Program-made: the position numbers and the translations under genes | Notes under the pieces: model-generated | Told to the model about the DNA's origin: nothing | What the model saw: the letters and a program-made list of their open reading frames with translations, nothing else | The model's database searches: none | NCBI GenBank assembly: GCA_026120185.1 | Contig: JANUWF010001272.1 | Location: 248,001 to 312,000, forward strand | Origin: Voacanga thouarsii | Lineage: Eukaryota > Streptophyta > Magnoliopsida > Gentianales > Apocynaceae | DNA: 64,000 bases | Direction: 5' to 3' | Shown: one piece after another, positions 1-11,617 of the stretch | Layout: every line of letters starts with the position of its first letter | Position numbering within the stretch: the stretch's first letter is position 1

Positions 1-3000
1 TTGTTGCATTATTTGAGAGTTGTTTTAAGTGAATTTAGTTGAGGAGATGAAGGGATGAGAATTAGGTTGAAAAGAATTTCCTAGAGAAATGTTACCATCG
101 GAGTTGGTTTGGAATAGCATTTAGGTTTGGTGATTACCCTATGCTGACCCGAGATTGAATCTTACCTTTTGCAAATCTTAGCTTTTCTTTTTGAAATCTT
201 TTCCTAGATTTCCTCATGCTTGGCCGAAAATCCCAGCTTTCCTTTTTAAAATTTCAGCGCCATCTTCTTAGGAATATGTCTCCATAATTATCTCCTAAAT
301 TCAAGGACATTTGATAAGGATAAAGATTGATTTTATTTTCAACTTTTATCCTTTTTGAATTTCAAAAATTCCAGCTAGAGTAATTAAATTTCAGCTTGAT
401 TTAAATTTATCGGATTTTATAATTGATAGCTGGAATTAAATTGTTATTTTTCTAGTTAAATATCTTGGTGACTTTGATCATAGAACCCTAGCTGAAAATC
501 TGGAAAATTTTCCAGCTTAGTGCCACCACCTTTGAAGGAGTTCTAGCTCAACACAAACTCTTTCAATACTAGGAAATCTTATCCTAAATTCTGTTGCAAA
601 ATAAGATTTTATTTCAATCCTAAACCAACTAGGTGTTATTCTTTCTTTTCCTGTAGAATTTTAGCAGCCTTGTGCATGCACAAGCTGCACGAAAATCCTG
701 CACTCCTAAGTGCATTTAAATTCTTCAAAACCTAGCTCAAATCACTTAAAACACCTCTCACCAGTTCAGATCACCTTAGCTTCACAAATCAAATTTTCAT
801 CCACAAAAAATTCCAGAATTTCAGCCATCTGTTACTTAGAAATTTCGACCAACTTATGCACAGAAATTTTGGCCCACTTTGTACACCATATCACACGAAA
901 TTCTACACTCCAAAACATACCAAAACTCCTTGTTAATTAAGCCAAACTACAACACCTGATACTCTGGTTTTTCCCCTCTGATTTGTGGCAGAACTGCAAC
1001 CAAAACATCCTAGAATTTTCCCTCTTTTGCTCACAGATTTCACACAGAATTTCTGGTTACTAAAGCTGCACAAACTCCTTCTTGTTTTGGCCAAAAAACC
1101 TGAACACGCTCAGCCCTATTTTTGAACACTATTTTAGCTAGCCTAGGAGAACAATTCTAGACTAATTTTCTCCTCTTAACCCCTCTGAAATTCGGCCAGC
1201 AATAAAAGTATAGCAAGCTGCAATTTTTTGCCATTACTGCTAAAGAAACCTAGAGCCATTAGGAGTCTTCTATAGCAACAACTTCTAACCCTAAACCAAG
1301 ATAGTTGATCATTCCCTCCTTACTACAGGAAAATTCCAGCAAATACTCTCCTGCAATTTTCGAAAATCACAAGAGCAATCCCTAGCCAAAACCGATCACA
1401 CCCTAAGGTAAGCAAAAATCATCTTAACCCCTTGATTCCTTTCTTCCATTGATTCTTCTCCTTTTCTTCCCTTGAATCATGCCACATAAAGGATAATTTC
1501 ATCCTCTTTATCTACTTTCGATCAAAAAGAGATAAATAAGACATCTTTTCTCTTCTTCGCAAGCAACTTGGGACGATCACCATAGGAGCATCGAGATTTT
1601 GTTAATCTGGTTGTTGTAAGGTAAGGGGATTCTTACCCTTGATGTCGAAATTAAGGTTTAATATGATTGATGATCTCTATGGGAGTATATTAGCACGACG
1701 AATGGGTTTTGTTAGGATGAATGAATATTTTGACATGAGTATTGGGTCATGCATATTTGTTGGATAGCAATGTTATGTTTTATTGTGATAATAATAGATG
1801 TGAATCTTGATGGTTAAGTCAAGATCTTTTTGAAATATTATTCATGTCTTTGATGGATATATGGTCATGGTGTATGCACTTTGAGGATTAAGTGATTTAT
1901 TTGAGGCTAGATAGTGGATCATGATTTGTTATGGGAATAAATGAGTTTAACGCATGCTTGAGTCGATTGTGTAACACCCCACTACCTAGGCCTGCCAGGG
2001 CCGGGGATGTCGTCCCGTCCAAAGGACAAGGGGTCTTTATAACTAGGCCACATGAATAAAATAGCAGAAAAAAAATAATACGTTAACTTAAAATTTATTA
2101 CATCCCAAGAATAAATCCCAGAATAAATCCATGAATTCCCAAAAGAAAGAAAAATCCATAAATAAAACTATCCACTCTCAACACCCAAAAGCAATACATA
2201 AAAATAAATGAAAACATTGTCTTCCAAGGCAGATAACACTAGCTACTCATCCCCACAACAGAATTGACCTAAAATCATGGTAAAAAGATGATGAGACAGA
2301 AATCTCAATAAGTCCATGTGTGCTTTGGGTATTCAGTGAAAACAGTTCATGGATGTAAAGTGTGAAATCTTTATAAGAGAAATATTGGCAAGCAATAAAT
2401 ATTAGTCAAAAGCAAAAGTGGTGTTTTGGCATTTTCAGCTACACATAATCAATAAAAATCAACCACTCGAAGGAAAGGGTTATAGGTTACCACACGTTAG
2501 GCCCCATAACCGGTCAAAATGCCGACAATTTGTGCAAACTGACAAAAGGTAGGTGATTGGCCTACCGGGCAAGATACTCCTCCTTCTCTATACCCAAACA
2601 ACAACTGGGTGTCCATTCTGGCATAACACAGTCACTTGACTGAAATAAAACTGCTAGCTCGGACCAGTATGACTAAGTAGTACTGATATTTCTCTAAGTT
2701 GAGCTTATCTTCTGGAGGTAGTCTCCTGCCAGAAGACTCACTCTTGCTCTTCAAAACTAGTACTACTAGCCTACCCCTATTGAGTACTCAACGTAACGTA
2801 TCACCCTTTTGGGAAAAAGAACATAACATAGTTCCACCTGAAAATGGCAATTAAGGATTTTCAAAGTCTTTGTCAAAAGCAGTTTTAGAAATAGTTTTGA
2901 GTTTGAGTAAATCTACTTATTGATTTTCAAATAATTTGTTTGACTAAAATAAGAAAGTAATTAATCCTCAATTGCCTTTACAAAAATGAGTGTCCATGCA

Positions 3001-4152
3001 CTCTATATTTGGCTTGCCATAATAAACATTTTGCATTAAATAGGTTTGATGCAGGAGTTTACCTGATTCTTGCTCACAATAAAAGGTCTCCAACAGCTGA
3101 CCTAAGCATAAATACAAACCACAATCAAACTCAAGCCAAAATCAACTTTCACAAATAAACTAACTCAACTCACTACTACCATGATCCTAGTGTCCCAAGC
3201 TTTAAGGTCAAATAATAAATAAAAAGGTTTATCAGCCAAGGCTAATTTGATATTCAAAATAATTAGTGTTTTGGGAAATATGTACTACTAAGCTGAAGAT
3301 TTAAATCCTGCTAAGAAAAATTTAGAGTCTATTTGATGAAGAGTCCTAGGTAGTATTAGGTAAAATAATGATTTATTAATAATTATTTGCTAGAAAATAA
3401 TTGATAGCAAAATTTAGTTAAAAATAAATTTTAATGAGTCTTGATTGAAAGATAATAATTTTTAATAGGTTTTGATTAAAAGATAATAATCAAAATTTAA
3501 CAATAAATATTTTACTTATTATGATTATTTTCATAAACGACATTAGTTGATTTCATCATCTTATATAATATCTATACATTTTATTTTTTTTCTAGCAAAA
3601 GCTATTATTTATTTGACTAAAATATCCTTATTATATAATCGAAATCTACTATTCCTAGGGTTTTTCAAAATTACTAGAAAAAATTAAAATATGAAATCGT
3701 TTATTGAATAAATAAAATTAGCTTAGGGACAACTAGGTCATGATCATAATTCTATTGCTAACCACAGTCATGAACATATTCACCCCTTCACATCATCAAA
3801 TCATCCAAAATCATGAATATAAGCATAGATCCAAATTTACAAAGGCATGATCTAACCTTTACTAGCATAATATAACCATGGCTTTAATTATCACACAAGA
3901 ATATAAATCCTATTCATCATAGATGACATAATCTCTAGCATACTTAATCATGGAAGCATGCATTAAACCCTAAAACACTATACATTCAACCAAGATAATA
4001 AACTCATGCATAAATCCCATCTCCATCATATTCATACATATATTCATGCTTCAATCCCAACTCATCACAACATTACATACTCAAACCCTATTCATAATCC
4101 ATCTTTTATCAACATCATTCTAGAGACATGAATTTAGAATTTAAAAGGAGGG

Positions 4153-4272
4153 TTAAAAAAGCTTACTTGATTGATGATTACCCTGAAGGAGATCTAAATG
4201 GATCTCAACTCCTAGATTACTAGATTCATCCAAGGAAGATGAAGAAAGCATGGCCATTAGTGAAGAAGCCAT
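4153..4272 (-). CDS. short LTR-internal ORF, TekA copy, unknown function
   Basis: A 39-codon minus-strand frame begins MASSLMAMLSSSSLD and ends QSSKLF, directly after the AG/CT tract. An upstream in-frame ATG would extend it to 4335 through the SLSLSL codons of the microsatellite. Similar frames occur at the same LTR position in TekC and in both TekD LTRs, with the GVEI and LLQ(G/C) segments retained. No family is recognised. It may simply be conserved because the LTRs are homologous. The frame ends beside a GTAAG(C) donor-like site, so it could be the 5' part of a spliced leader. Confidence 0.3.
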   Translation of the reverse strand: MASSLMAMLSSSSLDESSNLGVEIHLDLLQGNHQSSKLF

Positions 4273-4300
4273 TCGGCCAAGAAGAAGAGAGGTTCGGCCA

Positions 4301-4324
4301 AGAGAGAGAGAGAGAGAGAGAGAG
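4301..4324. repeat. (AG)n microsatellite in TekA LTR
   Basis: About 12 AG units. The same LTR position carries CT/GA tracts of different length in TekB, TekC and both TekD LTRs. Confidence 0.95.
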
Positions 4325-4533
4325 TCCATTAGCATGTTTATTCATATACATATTCATTATATATCAAAGATTAGAGAAGATGAAGTTGTTAGAACAAACC
4401 TACCTTGAAGGTGTTCTTGATCCTTCATAAAAATTCTGGTTTTTTATCCAAAAGAGCAAGTTGGATTTTGGAGTTTGTTTTTAAAAATGGTATGGATGGA
4501 CTCATGGCAGTGAATAGATGAATTTTGGAGTTT

Positions 4534-5082
4534 TTAGAAGAAGTTTGAAATGATTTGGAGGGGTATTAGGTGAAAGGAAGGAGTAGGTGTTCTTGGTGTG
4601 CTATGTGTTCGTGAAGGTTGAAGAGAGTAGAGTGGTTTTGAATTGAAGCTGACGAAATTCTGAAGGATTAGGGCTGGCTGAATTGTTTGTAGGGTTTTGG
4701 TAGATGATTTTCTAATTGGGAAGGGAAAAGGAAAGGCTAGTTGTTGAAATCCTAAAAGAATATAATAAGGAATCAAATTTGGAAACTTAATATAGCAAAA
4801 ATATCTTTGATCATTGGAGAGCTTTTGGGAAGCTGCTATGGATGAATTGTTGTGCAGTGTTTCTGCTGGATGAAAGCTGATTGAAGAGGGGTAATGGTGG
4901 CTAAAAAGATGGAGTGAAATGGTGAAGAATAAGTCTGGTTGTTTGAGGAACATTTTATGGAAGGTTGCTAAATTAATGTTTCTGGAATTTTGGTATCTAA
5001 TCAAAGCATGATTACAGAGATTTGCAAGAGAGATTTTCGGGCAGCCATGTTTGATTTTCCTGCAGGAGCTTGGGGATGACAA
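4534..5082 (-). CDS. 182-codon LTR-internal ORF, TekA copy, unknown
   Basis: An open minus-strand frame of 182 codons lies in the first half of the TekA LTR. Homologous frames exist in the TekD 5' LTR (40561-40872, then 40854-41123 after a one-base shift) and partly in the TekD 3' LTR (50149-50460); the TekC counterpart has several stops. The composition (Leu/Phe/Ser/His-rich, no domain recognised) fits pyrimidine-rich untranslated DNA. Probably a chance frame in a young repeat family, recorded because of its length. Confidence 0.15.
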   Translation of the reverse strand: MSSPSSCRKIKHGCPKISLANLCNHALIRYQNSRNINLATFHKMFLKQPDLFFTISLHLFSHHYPSSISFHPAETLHNNSSIAASQKLSNDQRYFCYIKFPNLIPYYILLGFQQLAFPFPFPIRKSSTKTLQTIQPALILQNFVSFNSKPLYSLQPSRTHSTPRTPTPSFHLIPLQIISNFF

Positions 5083-5960
5083 TGGAGTTCTGATAATGAC
5101 TGTTTAAGAGTGCTTTGTGCAGAAGAAAGCTGAAGTTTCGGCAAGGGAAGAATTAGGAAACAAAGTTGGAAATTTTCCTGTACAGAATTTTCGCAATGTG
5201 CTGGAATTTCTGGACAGTTTAGGCTGCCACTTTTCAGTTAGCTTGCAGAGATTTTGGAGGAGACTTTAGAGGTCTTTCAAGGCTAGTTTCCAGCCTTCTT
5301 TATGCAGGAATAACATGGCAAAGATGCTGAGCAAAGACTAAAAGAAAACAGTTTGGTTTCGGACCTCCAAAGCTGCGAATTCAACCAGAAATTTCTCTGG
5401 TTTTCCACAGCATTTGTGCAGTTCGAAAATGGCCAGAAAAAATTCAGATCTCAAGCTGATCAAAAGGCCATTTTCTGGCAGCATTTGGGAGGGAATAATA
5501 ACAAAGAATTTCAACACCTTGAAGGCACAAGAAGCTGGAAAAATTTCAGTTCATGCCATGAAGGAAAATAAACCTAGCTATAGTGCAATTTTAGAAGGTT
5601 CACTAGAGGGATTTATTCTCTTGGAATCTCCCACATCTCTACCACATTTTCAGACCATAAGATGTCTTTCACTAAGATATTTTGAACCTTCAAAGCCACA
5701 GCACTTTACTAAAATTTCTTGAATGAAATTGGCTAGAACAAATTTGACCAATCTAATGAATTGAGAATTAAGAGAAAAATTAAAGATCAAGAAGAAATGA
5801 ATTCTCTTAGGAAATTTTGAGTAGGCACAAGAATAGGATTAGGGTACTCCTATCATGTCTCCACTAAGACAACACCTCTGCCCTATGCTAAGGTTCTTAA
5901 GGCTGAAAATATCCATTCCCAAGCAAAAATAAAATTTAATCATGCTAAAGCTTCACGATG

Positions 5961-6014
5961 GAATTTGAGCCGAAGACCTCAAGAATTAATTCCAAAGCTC
6001 TAACCACTAAACCA
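5961..6014 (-). promoter_or_regulatory. tRNA-like Pol III A/B boxes in TekA LTR
   Basis: The minus strand carries TGGTTTAGTGG (A-box-like, 6004-6014) and, about 40 bases on, GCTCAAATTC (B-box-like, 5961-5970). The same pair occurs at the same LTR position in TekB, TekC and TekD. Confidence 0.55.
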
Positions 6015-6885
6015 CTACAACTCTTATTTTTATTTTCTTTCTAAAATATTTTTCCTATTTAATCCTCAAGCTATCTCCCTATTTCCTCCTCAAGCAGAAA
6101 TTACCATTTTGCCCTCTTACCCAATAATCATAATTAAGTCCTCTAGACTATAAAACACAAATTCAAAGCACATAAAATCATATATTTAAACATGTAATTA
6201 AGTATGATATGCATCCCAACCCCCTTACTCTAAGGTTGGTTCCGACTGGGGTTTCACAGATTGAGACCTTAATCATGATATTATGTGATTCTAGATCATG
6301 AGGTTATTTGAAAGAAGCAAGCTGTGATTTTATCTTGTTTATCTGAGGCATATCAAGTAAGTCCTTGCATAAACTCTTTTGCTAAATGTTGTGATGGCAT
6401 GTCGAATGTTGTAAAGCTTTGTGAAGCTATTATTGATCTATGATTATTTGGGTTGTAAACGTGGATGTTTATGCTCTAAATGGTTTTGCCAACCTAATAC
6501 CTTTATCAAAAACCGTTCTCTCTCTTAAACATTTTAGAATACTCCTTTTTCAAGAAAACCACATTTTACAAAGCCAAAGTATGGACGTATTATTGTGAAT
6601 CTGGAATTGACGGATATGTTCGTTGAGTACCCAATAAGGGTAGGCTAACAATACTAGTCTTGGAGGGCGTGAGTGAGTCTTCTGTCAGGCGGCCACCTCC
6701 AGAAGATAAGCTCTGCTTGAGAAGGCGAGAGTATTGGTTGGTCAAGTCGGTCCGAGATAGCATTTATACCTAGTAAGGTATTATTTATTTTCCCAACGTA
6801 GACACTCGGCGAATGGTTTTGTTGGGAGTAGAGATTGAAGAGTATCTCACCCGGTGGGCTGTACACTCACCTTGATTAGAACGCC

Positions 6886-7054
6886 CAAAGTGTGGTAATC
6901 TGATCCTGTCTTGGTACACAAAGTGTGGTGCCTCGACCGTTTCCTGTCTTGGTACACAAAATGTAGCGCCTTAACCGCTTTCTTATCATGGGGCTCAAAG
7001 TGTGGCACCATGACTATTTATTCGAGTAGATGATTTATTTTGTACAAAGTGTGA
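6886..7054 (+). repeat. degenerate tandem CAAAGTGTGG repeat in TekE
   Basis: Five copies of a CAAAGTGTGG core start at 6886, 6919, 6957, 6995 and 7045 (spacing 33-50), with CTGTCTTGGTACA between the first ones. The other Tek LTRs have one or two related cores (for example a CAACGTGTGG), so this is a local amplification in TekE. Confidence 0.75.
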
Positions 7055-7500
7055 CAATGAGAAAAACCCACTCCTTGCAAAGAGAAATTATTTATGGCTT
7101 ACCAAATATTTCTTCAAATATTTTCACTATACATACACGAACTGTTCAAAGTACCATGTGCACACATAGGACTTACTGAGATTTAATCTCACATTGTTTT
7201 ATATCATGTTTTCAGGAGCTTAGTGATGCTAAGCAGGCGGGATGTGAGAGAACTGAAGCTTTTGTTATTTTCCATTATGTTTGAGAGACGGTTGTTGTTT
7301 AATGCTTCTGGATCAGATAATCGTTTTTATTTAGTTTTGCTCTAGTTTTGAGCCTGATGTAATAAGAGTTTTCCTTTATTTATCTAAGGTTGTTTTCTTG
7401 GATTTACCTTTGCATTGTGTACCTCGTTTTAAAGACCCCTTGTCCTCGGGACAGGGCGACATCCCTGCCCTTTTTAGGGTACGTAGTAGGGGGTGTTACA

Positions 7501-7755
7501 ATTTTGATAAGCAAGCAAGGACGGAGAGATATGAGATCTCTAAGTGGTTATTCCATTCTAAGACAGTAGAAGGCACTTCAGTGGCCATTCATGGGCTTAA
7601 GATGCTAGGATTAATTCAGAAGTTCGGATCACTTAGATTCACTATAGAGCATGAATTAAGTATAGACTTAATTCTTCAATCTTTGCCAGTTAATTTTTCA
7701 CAATTTGTGATGAACTACCAAATGAACAAAATTGAGACTACTATAACCAAGTTGA
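7501..7755 (+). pseudogene. gag: Cop1 gag fragment (Ty1/copia, UBN2-type)
   Basis: The + frame from 7501 reads FDKQARTERYEISKWLF and continues through ELSIDLILQSLPVNFSQF to about 7755, the pattern of a copia Gag (UBN2/gag-polypeptide) core. Gag forms the virus-like particle that packages the retrotransposon RNA. The N-terminus is cut by TekE and the C-terminus by Gyp1 at the TSD GTTGA. The frame resumes at 19664 after Gyp1 (...KL then INLLKTVE), which proves the interruption. It is a fragment of about 85 codons. The copia clade is not resolved. Confidence 0.85.
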
Positions 7756-8838
7756 TGATAGAAATCAACACGGCCACGGGGATCAAGCTCAAGAAGGGGG
7801 AGTGGATGACACTACATAAAAACTAAGATTTTCCGGTCTGTTGATGAGATTCTATGCCAAATAATTCCAAAACAACCTTCAAGCATATTTGCAAGAACAT
7901 TTCAAGTAGGATAGCATATGGGAAATGCTAGAAGAAGAGTAGGAGTAGACCATGTTGTCGTTATACGAAGAACAACAACTGGAAGATTTCGCGCAAAAAC
8001 GACGACAAGCAAACTGCACGCGGTGCTGGTTCTAGTACTTGACACCGGTGCCGGCTTGGGTTTGCAAGACCCACCGAAGACAAAGTTCCCTTTCCTTTAC
8101 AAGCACTATTCCTTTAGTGAGGAACCGATGCCAGTTGCACCATGCCTAGCTTGACATGTTTCATTTTTGTGAACTATTTTCATAGAGCAGAACCTGTGTC
8201 GGGCCAAGGAGCCTGAAGCGGTGCTAGCTATGCCCTGAAAGTGCTACCCAAATAATTTTTCAGCTATTTTAGGGTTATATTGTAATATTTAAGAGTTCTT
8301 TGGTTCAGGGACAGAACACCCTTATATACTACTTTTGTATTGTACGAAATAGACAACATATATCACATTTTAAACAAGCATAAAGATTTCATCTTGAAGG
8401 CTTGAATTTTGGAAAAGATTCCCCATTCATCTTCAATCCAAGACCAATCTAAGGGCTTAGTCCACTCTTGAGTAAGTGTCTATAAACTCTAAGGATAATT
8501 CAACTAGAAATCAACTAGGGTTCTTCTTATTTGTCATATTGGGTTCTTGTTTTTTCTTATTTGAATGTCCACAATTCCCTTTCCTTTTAGTTCTTTATTT
8601 CTTGTTAAGTCAAGGTTTCTAAGGTGTTATTGTGGTAGACCTTTATCTACGAAATTTGGGGTTCTAAAAGCTAGCTCTTTTAGGGTTCTTTATTTGTGAA
8701 AAAATGTGTTTCTTTGATACCTTTCCTTGATCTCTTTATGTCCTTTCTTTTTTGTCTTTATGTTTTGTTTACTTTGCTAAATTTCAAATAAAATCCACTT
8801 TAAGAACTTGAAAGGCATTCTCTCTCAAGCTCATATCA
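7756..8838 (+). repeat. Gyp1 5' LTR
   Basis: TGATAG...CATATCA. A TATATA box-like site lies at 8323-8328 within an ACCCTTATATACT context that the 3' LTR also keeps. GC-rich 'accggtgccgg'-type motifs lie around 8040-8240. A purine run AAGAAGGGGGAG lies near the start, inside the LTR rather than before it. The frame at 7918-8154 is not treated as a gene. Confidence 0.95.
8323..8328 (+). promoter_or_regulatory. TATA-box candidate, Gyp1 5' LTR
   Basis: TATATA in CCTTATATACT; the 3' LTR has TATATAA at 19159-19165 in the equivalent place. Spacing and conservation fit a Pol II promoter. Confidence 0.5.
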
Positions 8839-8842
8839 AATT

Positions 8843-8854
8843 TGGTATCAGAGC
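8843..8854 (+). other. Gyp1 primer-binding site (initiator Met tRNA)
   Basis: TGGTATCAGAGC, complementary to the 3' end of plant initiator methionine tRNA, four bases after the 5' LTR. Confidence 0.95.
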
Positions 8855-9663
8855 AGGTTAAGCTTAGATTTCTATCTTATGTTGGATCTATCAAACCTAG
8901 AGGGAGAAATTAACTAAAAAGTTGCAACCATAAATTGTGCTAAAAGGGTCTCATTAATTATTGTTTGATTTAGAGTTTTCTTGGGAAAAAAAGAATGACT
9001 TGTTGAAGAAAGATCCATGGGAATACATTAATTATTGTTGTTGTGACTATATTGGGCCTATTTGGGAAGAAATATGATTGCAAAGTTCCAAAGGAAGATC
9101 TTGCACATAAGGTGTTTGATAAAAATTCTTAATGACCAAATACCCTATGAAAACCATGTGTTTGATAAAATGTGTCAAAGAAAGAATGTGGCTTGAGCAT
9201 TAGCAATATTCCTATAAAATAATCCTATATCCCTTCTTATCGTATAGTCCTACTTAATTTAAATATTCTTGTACTCATTCCATTGAATTGGTGTAAATAT
9301 TGTTATCGTGTTTTATTGTGTTCTTTAAACTATCTTCCTGTTGTATGTTGTGAACACCAGGTGCTCTATTTGTTCTTGACCTCTAAGTGTTCACTAAATT
9401 ATGTTATCCTAAAACCTTGTATTGAAGAATCCTAAGAGCTAATGGTCTAAGGTGAACTAAACTCTTTGAAGTTGGGGAGGAATTTGGTTAAACAAGTGAG
9501 ACATTGGGGGAATGAAAAAGCTAAGAAAGAAATATTCTTATTTGAAATGCTAAGGGGCCCAAACACGAGAGTGGAGTGTAAACATTTCGGGAGTGAGTGA
9601 GGAAACAAATTTCTATTTGTTCTCTTAATTATTTTTGCAAGAATATGAACCTAAACTCCAACA
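8855..9663 (+). other. Gyp1 untranslated leader
   Basis: About 800 bases between PBS and gag. AT-rich, with no coding similarity seen. Confidence 0.7.
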
Positions 9664-10912
9664 ATGACTGATGGAGAGGAACCAACTACGCTAAATCTTA
9701 GTGGAGCAAGTAGGCCATAAGAGGATCCTGGAGATCTTCGTGAAACACTTGTCTCATTGAAAAGGAGTATGGAGGGCAATTGGAGGGAGATGACCAAACC
9801 CCGAGCTCAACAAGGACAAACATCTACTACCGGTGAAATGTGGGGACAAGAGCAACTAAAAGCCTATAACACACCTCCTATGAATACACAACCTAGGAAA
9901 GAATGAGATGAATACTGTTGGTGGATATCAACAAGCTTCCATGAGAGAAGGGAGAAACGGGTTGAAAGGAGGTAGAGAAAAAGGCCGAGGGAGATTTGGT
10001 GAGAATCCTATTAAGGGAGTCGAAGGAAATATTGAGAGGGAATTTGAGTAGGAAGAGGGATACCTGGAGGAAGACTATGGAGAACAATATTAGGGTAACG
10101 TGATGAGAGGTAAGTTGAGAGATGAAAATAAGGGAGAATGGGAATTGAAAACCATCAAAATGAAGGTAGAACAATTCCAAGGGAAAAGTGATCCCGAGGC
10201 ATATTTTGAATGGGAAAGGAAAATAAAATTTCTATTTAATTTCTAGGACTATGTGAGAGAAATAAAGTGAAGTTCATAGTATTGGGATTGTTAGACCATG
10301 CATTTGTATGGTAGGAGTAGGTTTTAGCTAATAGAAGGAGAATGAGAGAAAATGACGTTAGGATATGGGAACTGATGAAAAATATCATGAGGGCAAGGTT
10401 AGCACCACATCACTATTACAGAAAGCTATATTAGAGGCTTCAAGTGCTAAGACAAGGGAATAAAAGTGTTGAAGATTATCCCAAAGAACTTGAGATGCTA
10501 ATAATGAGGGTGGTTATTAGTGAAGATCCATGTACCACTACAGCGAGGTTTCTAAGTAGATTGAATCAGGAGATAAACAATGTAGTTAGTTGCATTCATA
10601 TGAAACCTTCAAAGGAATAACAAATGGTTATAAAGGTAGAAAAACAATTGTTGAGAGCAGAGGAAACCAACAAACTCCACCCCCTAAGGAATTCCCTAAG
10701 TCAATACCTAAGAAGGAAAGGGCCCCTAGGCCGCCACCTAGGGAAATCAATAAACCGAGGGAGGAAGGGAATAGAGATAAAAGAAAGGTTATTGAGAAGC
10801 TGAGAAGCCGAGATATCAAATACTTTCATTATTTAGGATATGGATATACAGCACACGAATGCCTAAGCAAGGGAGTGATGTATACAAATGCCTCTGGTGA
10901 GATTTCATCCTA
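9664..10912 (+). pseudogene. gag: Gyp1 gag
   Basis: The probable start MTDGEEPTTLNLSG is at 9664, with a stop at about 9718. The capsid part near 10140-10240 reads MKVEQFQGKSDPEAYFEWER, typical of Ty3/gypsy retrotrans_gag. The frame then shifts several times; pieces such as GNKSVEDYPKELEM and ARFLSRLNQEI are recognisable up to about 10600. A basic, proline-rich tail (10650-10800) leads to IKYFHYLGYGYTAHEC near 10815-10860, a CCHC zinc knuckle in which two cysteines and other ligands have become Tyr. It lies in the order expected before protease. Non-functional. Confidence 0.85.
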
Positions 10913-10990
10913 GGAAGTGGAATATGAGAAATTAGGCAAAATTCAAATCGAAGAAGAAATCTTGAGTGAAGAAGGGAAGAAGTTAGGCAG

Positions 10991-11527
10991 GTGTGTGCAT
11001 TACTTGGTGTAACTAGGAGATCTTCGACTACTCAAGTGAAGGAGGATAAGCTTCATCAACCGAGGAAGAATATCTTTTATACAAGATGCTTCATCAATGA
11101 GGTACCTTGCAACGTAATAATTAATAGTAGGTGTTGCACCAACATTATAAGTGCTAATATGGTGGAAGAAATAGGCTTAGAAATAAGGAAACATTTGCAA
11201 CCATACAAGTTGCAATGGCTAAATGAAAGTGGGGAATTGAAAGTTAATGAACAAGCCTTGAATGCATTTGATATAGGGAAATATATGAATGATATCTTGT
11301 GCAATGTTGTTCCCATGCAGGCAGGCTACCTACTTTTAGGGAGACAATGGCAATATGGTAGGGGAGTAGTGCATGACGAGAAAAAAACACTTATACTACG
11401 TATAAAGAGGAAAAAATTGATTCTTCTACCTATGTTTCCAAGCGAAGTGAGTAGAAAGCAAAAGATCATGAGAGAAAAGGATAAGAAAAAGAGTGTTCAA
11501 GAAAATGAGAAAAAAAATCGAGAGTAA
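10991..11527 (+). pseudogene. Gyp1 aspartic protease region
   Basis: A 178-codon open frame. Residues from about 30 (RKNIFYTRCFINEVPCNVII) to about 135 (YLLLGRQWQYGRGVVHDE) match the retropepsin region of this gypsy lineage. The catalytic triplet, D-x-G in the family (DSG in the Gyp3 copy), reads N-S-R here within IINSRCCTNI, so the enzyme would be dead. The Lys/Glu-rich C-terminus (about 150-178) is low complexity. The frame is open although the active site is lost; Gyp4 shows the same Asp to Asn change. Confidence 0.85.
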
Positions 11528-11617
11528 GAACATTGAGAAAGAAGAAAAAGGAAAAGAGAGAAGAGATATGAAACAAGTAAATTTCTTTGCAAAAGAGAGA
11601 CTGGGGCGGTAGAAGCT

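Larger units (their letters stand above)
1970..6258 (-). mobile_element. TekA: solo giant LTR, 4289 bp, minus orientation
   Basis: The + strand runs from TGTAACACCCC (1970) to GGGGTTTCACA (6258), which on the minus strand is a TGTGAAACCCC...GGGGTGTTACA LTR. It is flanked by a perfect 5-bp TSD, GATTG (1965-1969 and 6259-6263). No internal gag-pol is attached, so it is a solo LTR from LTR-LTR recombination. It sits inside the older TekE LTR of the same superfamily. It contains the family hairpin, tRNA-like segment, AG/CT microsatellite and splice-like sites described separately. Confidence 0.95.
1..7500 (+). mobile_element. TekE: left-truncated giant LTR (Tek family), interrupted by TekA
   Basis: The + strand end reads ...GGGGGTGTTACA at 7489-7500, preceded by the same terminal block seen in the other Tek LTRs (a 'GACCCCTTGTCCT' stretch, then 'GGGCGACATCCC'). 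Reading 1-1964 then 6264-7500 gives one colinear but diverged Tek LTR of about 3.2 kb; the first few hundred bases lie left of the window. Copia gag coding starts directly at 7501, so TekE inserted into Cop1, with ATTTT (7501-7505) as the expected right TSD that I cannot verify. Short ORFs inside, such as 710-940, show no homology. Probably a solo LTR, since no Tek internal sequence follows it. Confidence 0.8.

Noticed and set aside
7918..8154. 78-codon ORF in the Gyp1 5' LTR
   Set aside because: It lies wholly in the LTR across the GC-rich motifs and is not kept in the 3' LTR.
10628..10819. Minus-strand hydrophobic ORF over Gyp1 gag
   Set aside because: Antisense shadow of the basic/proline-rich Gag tail.
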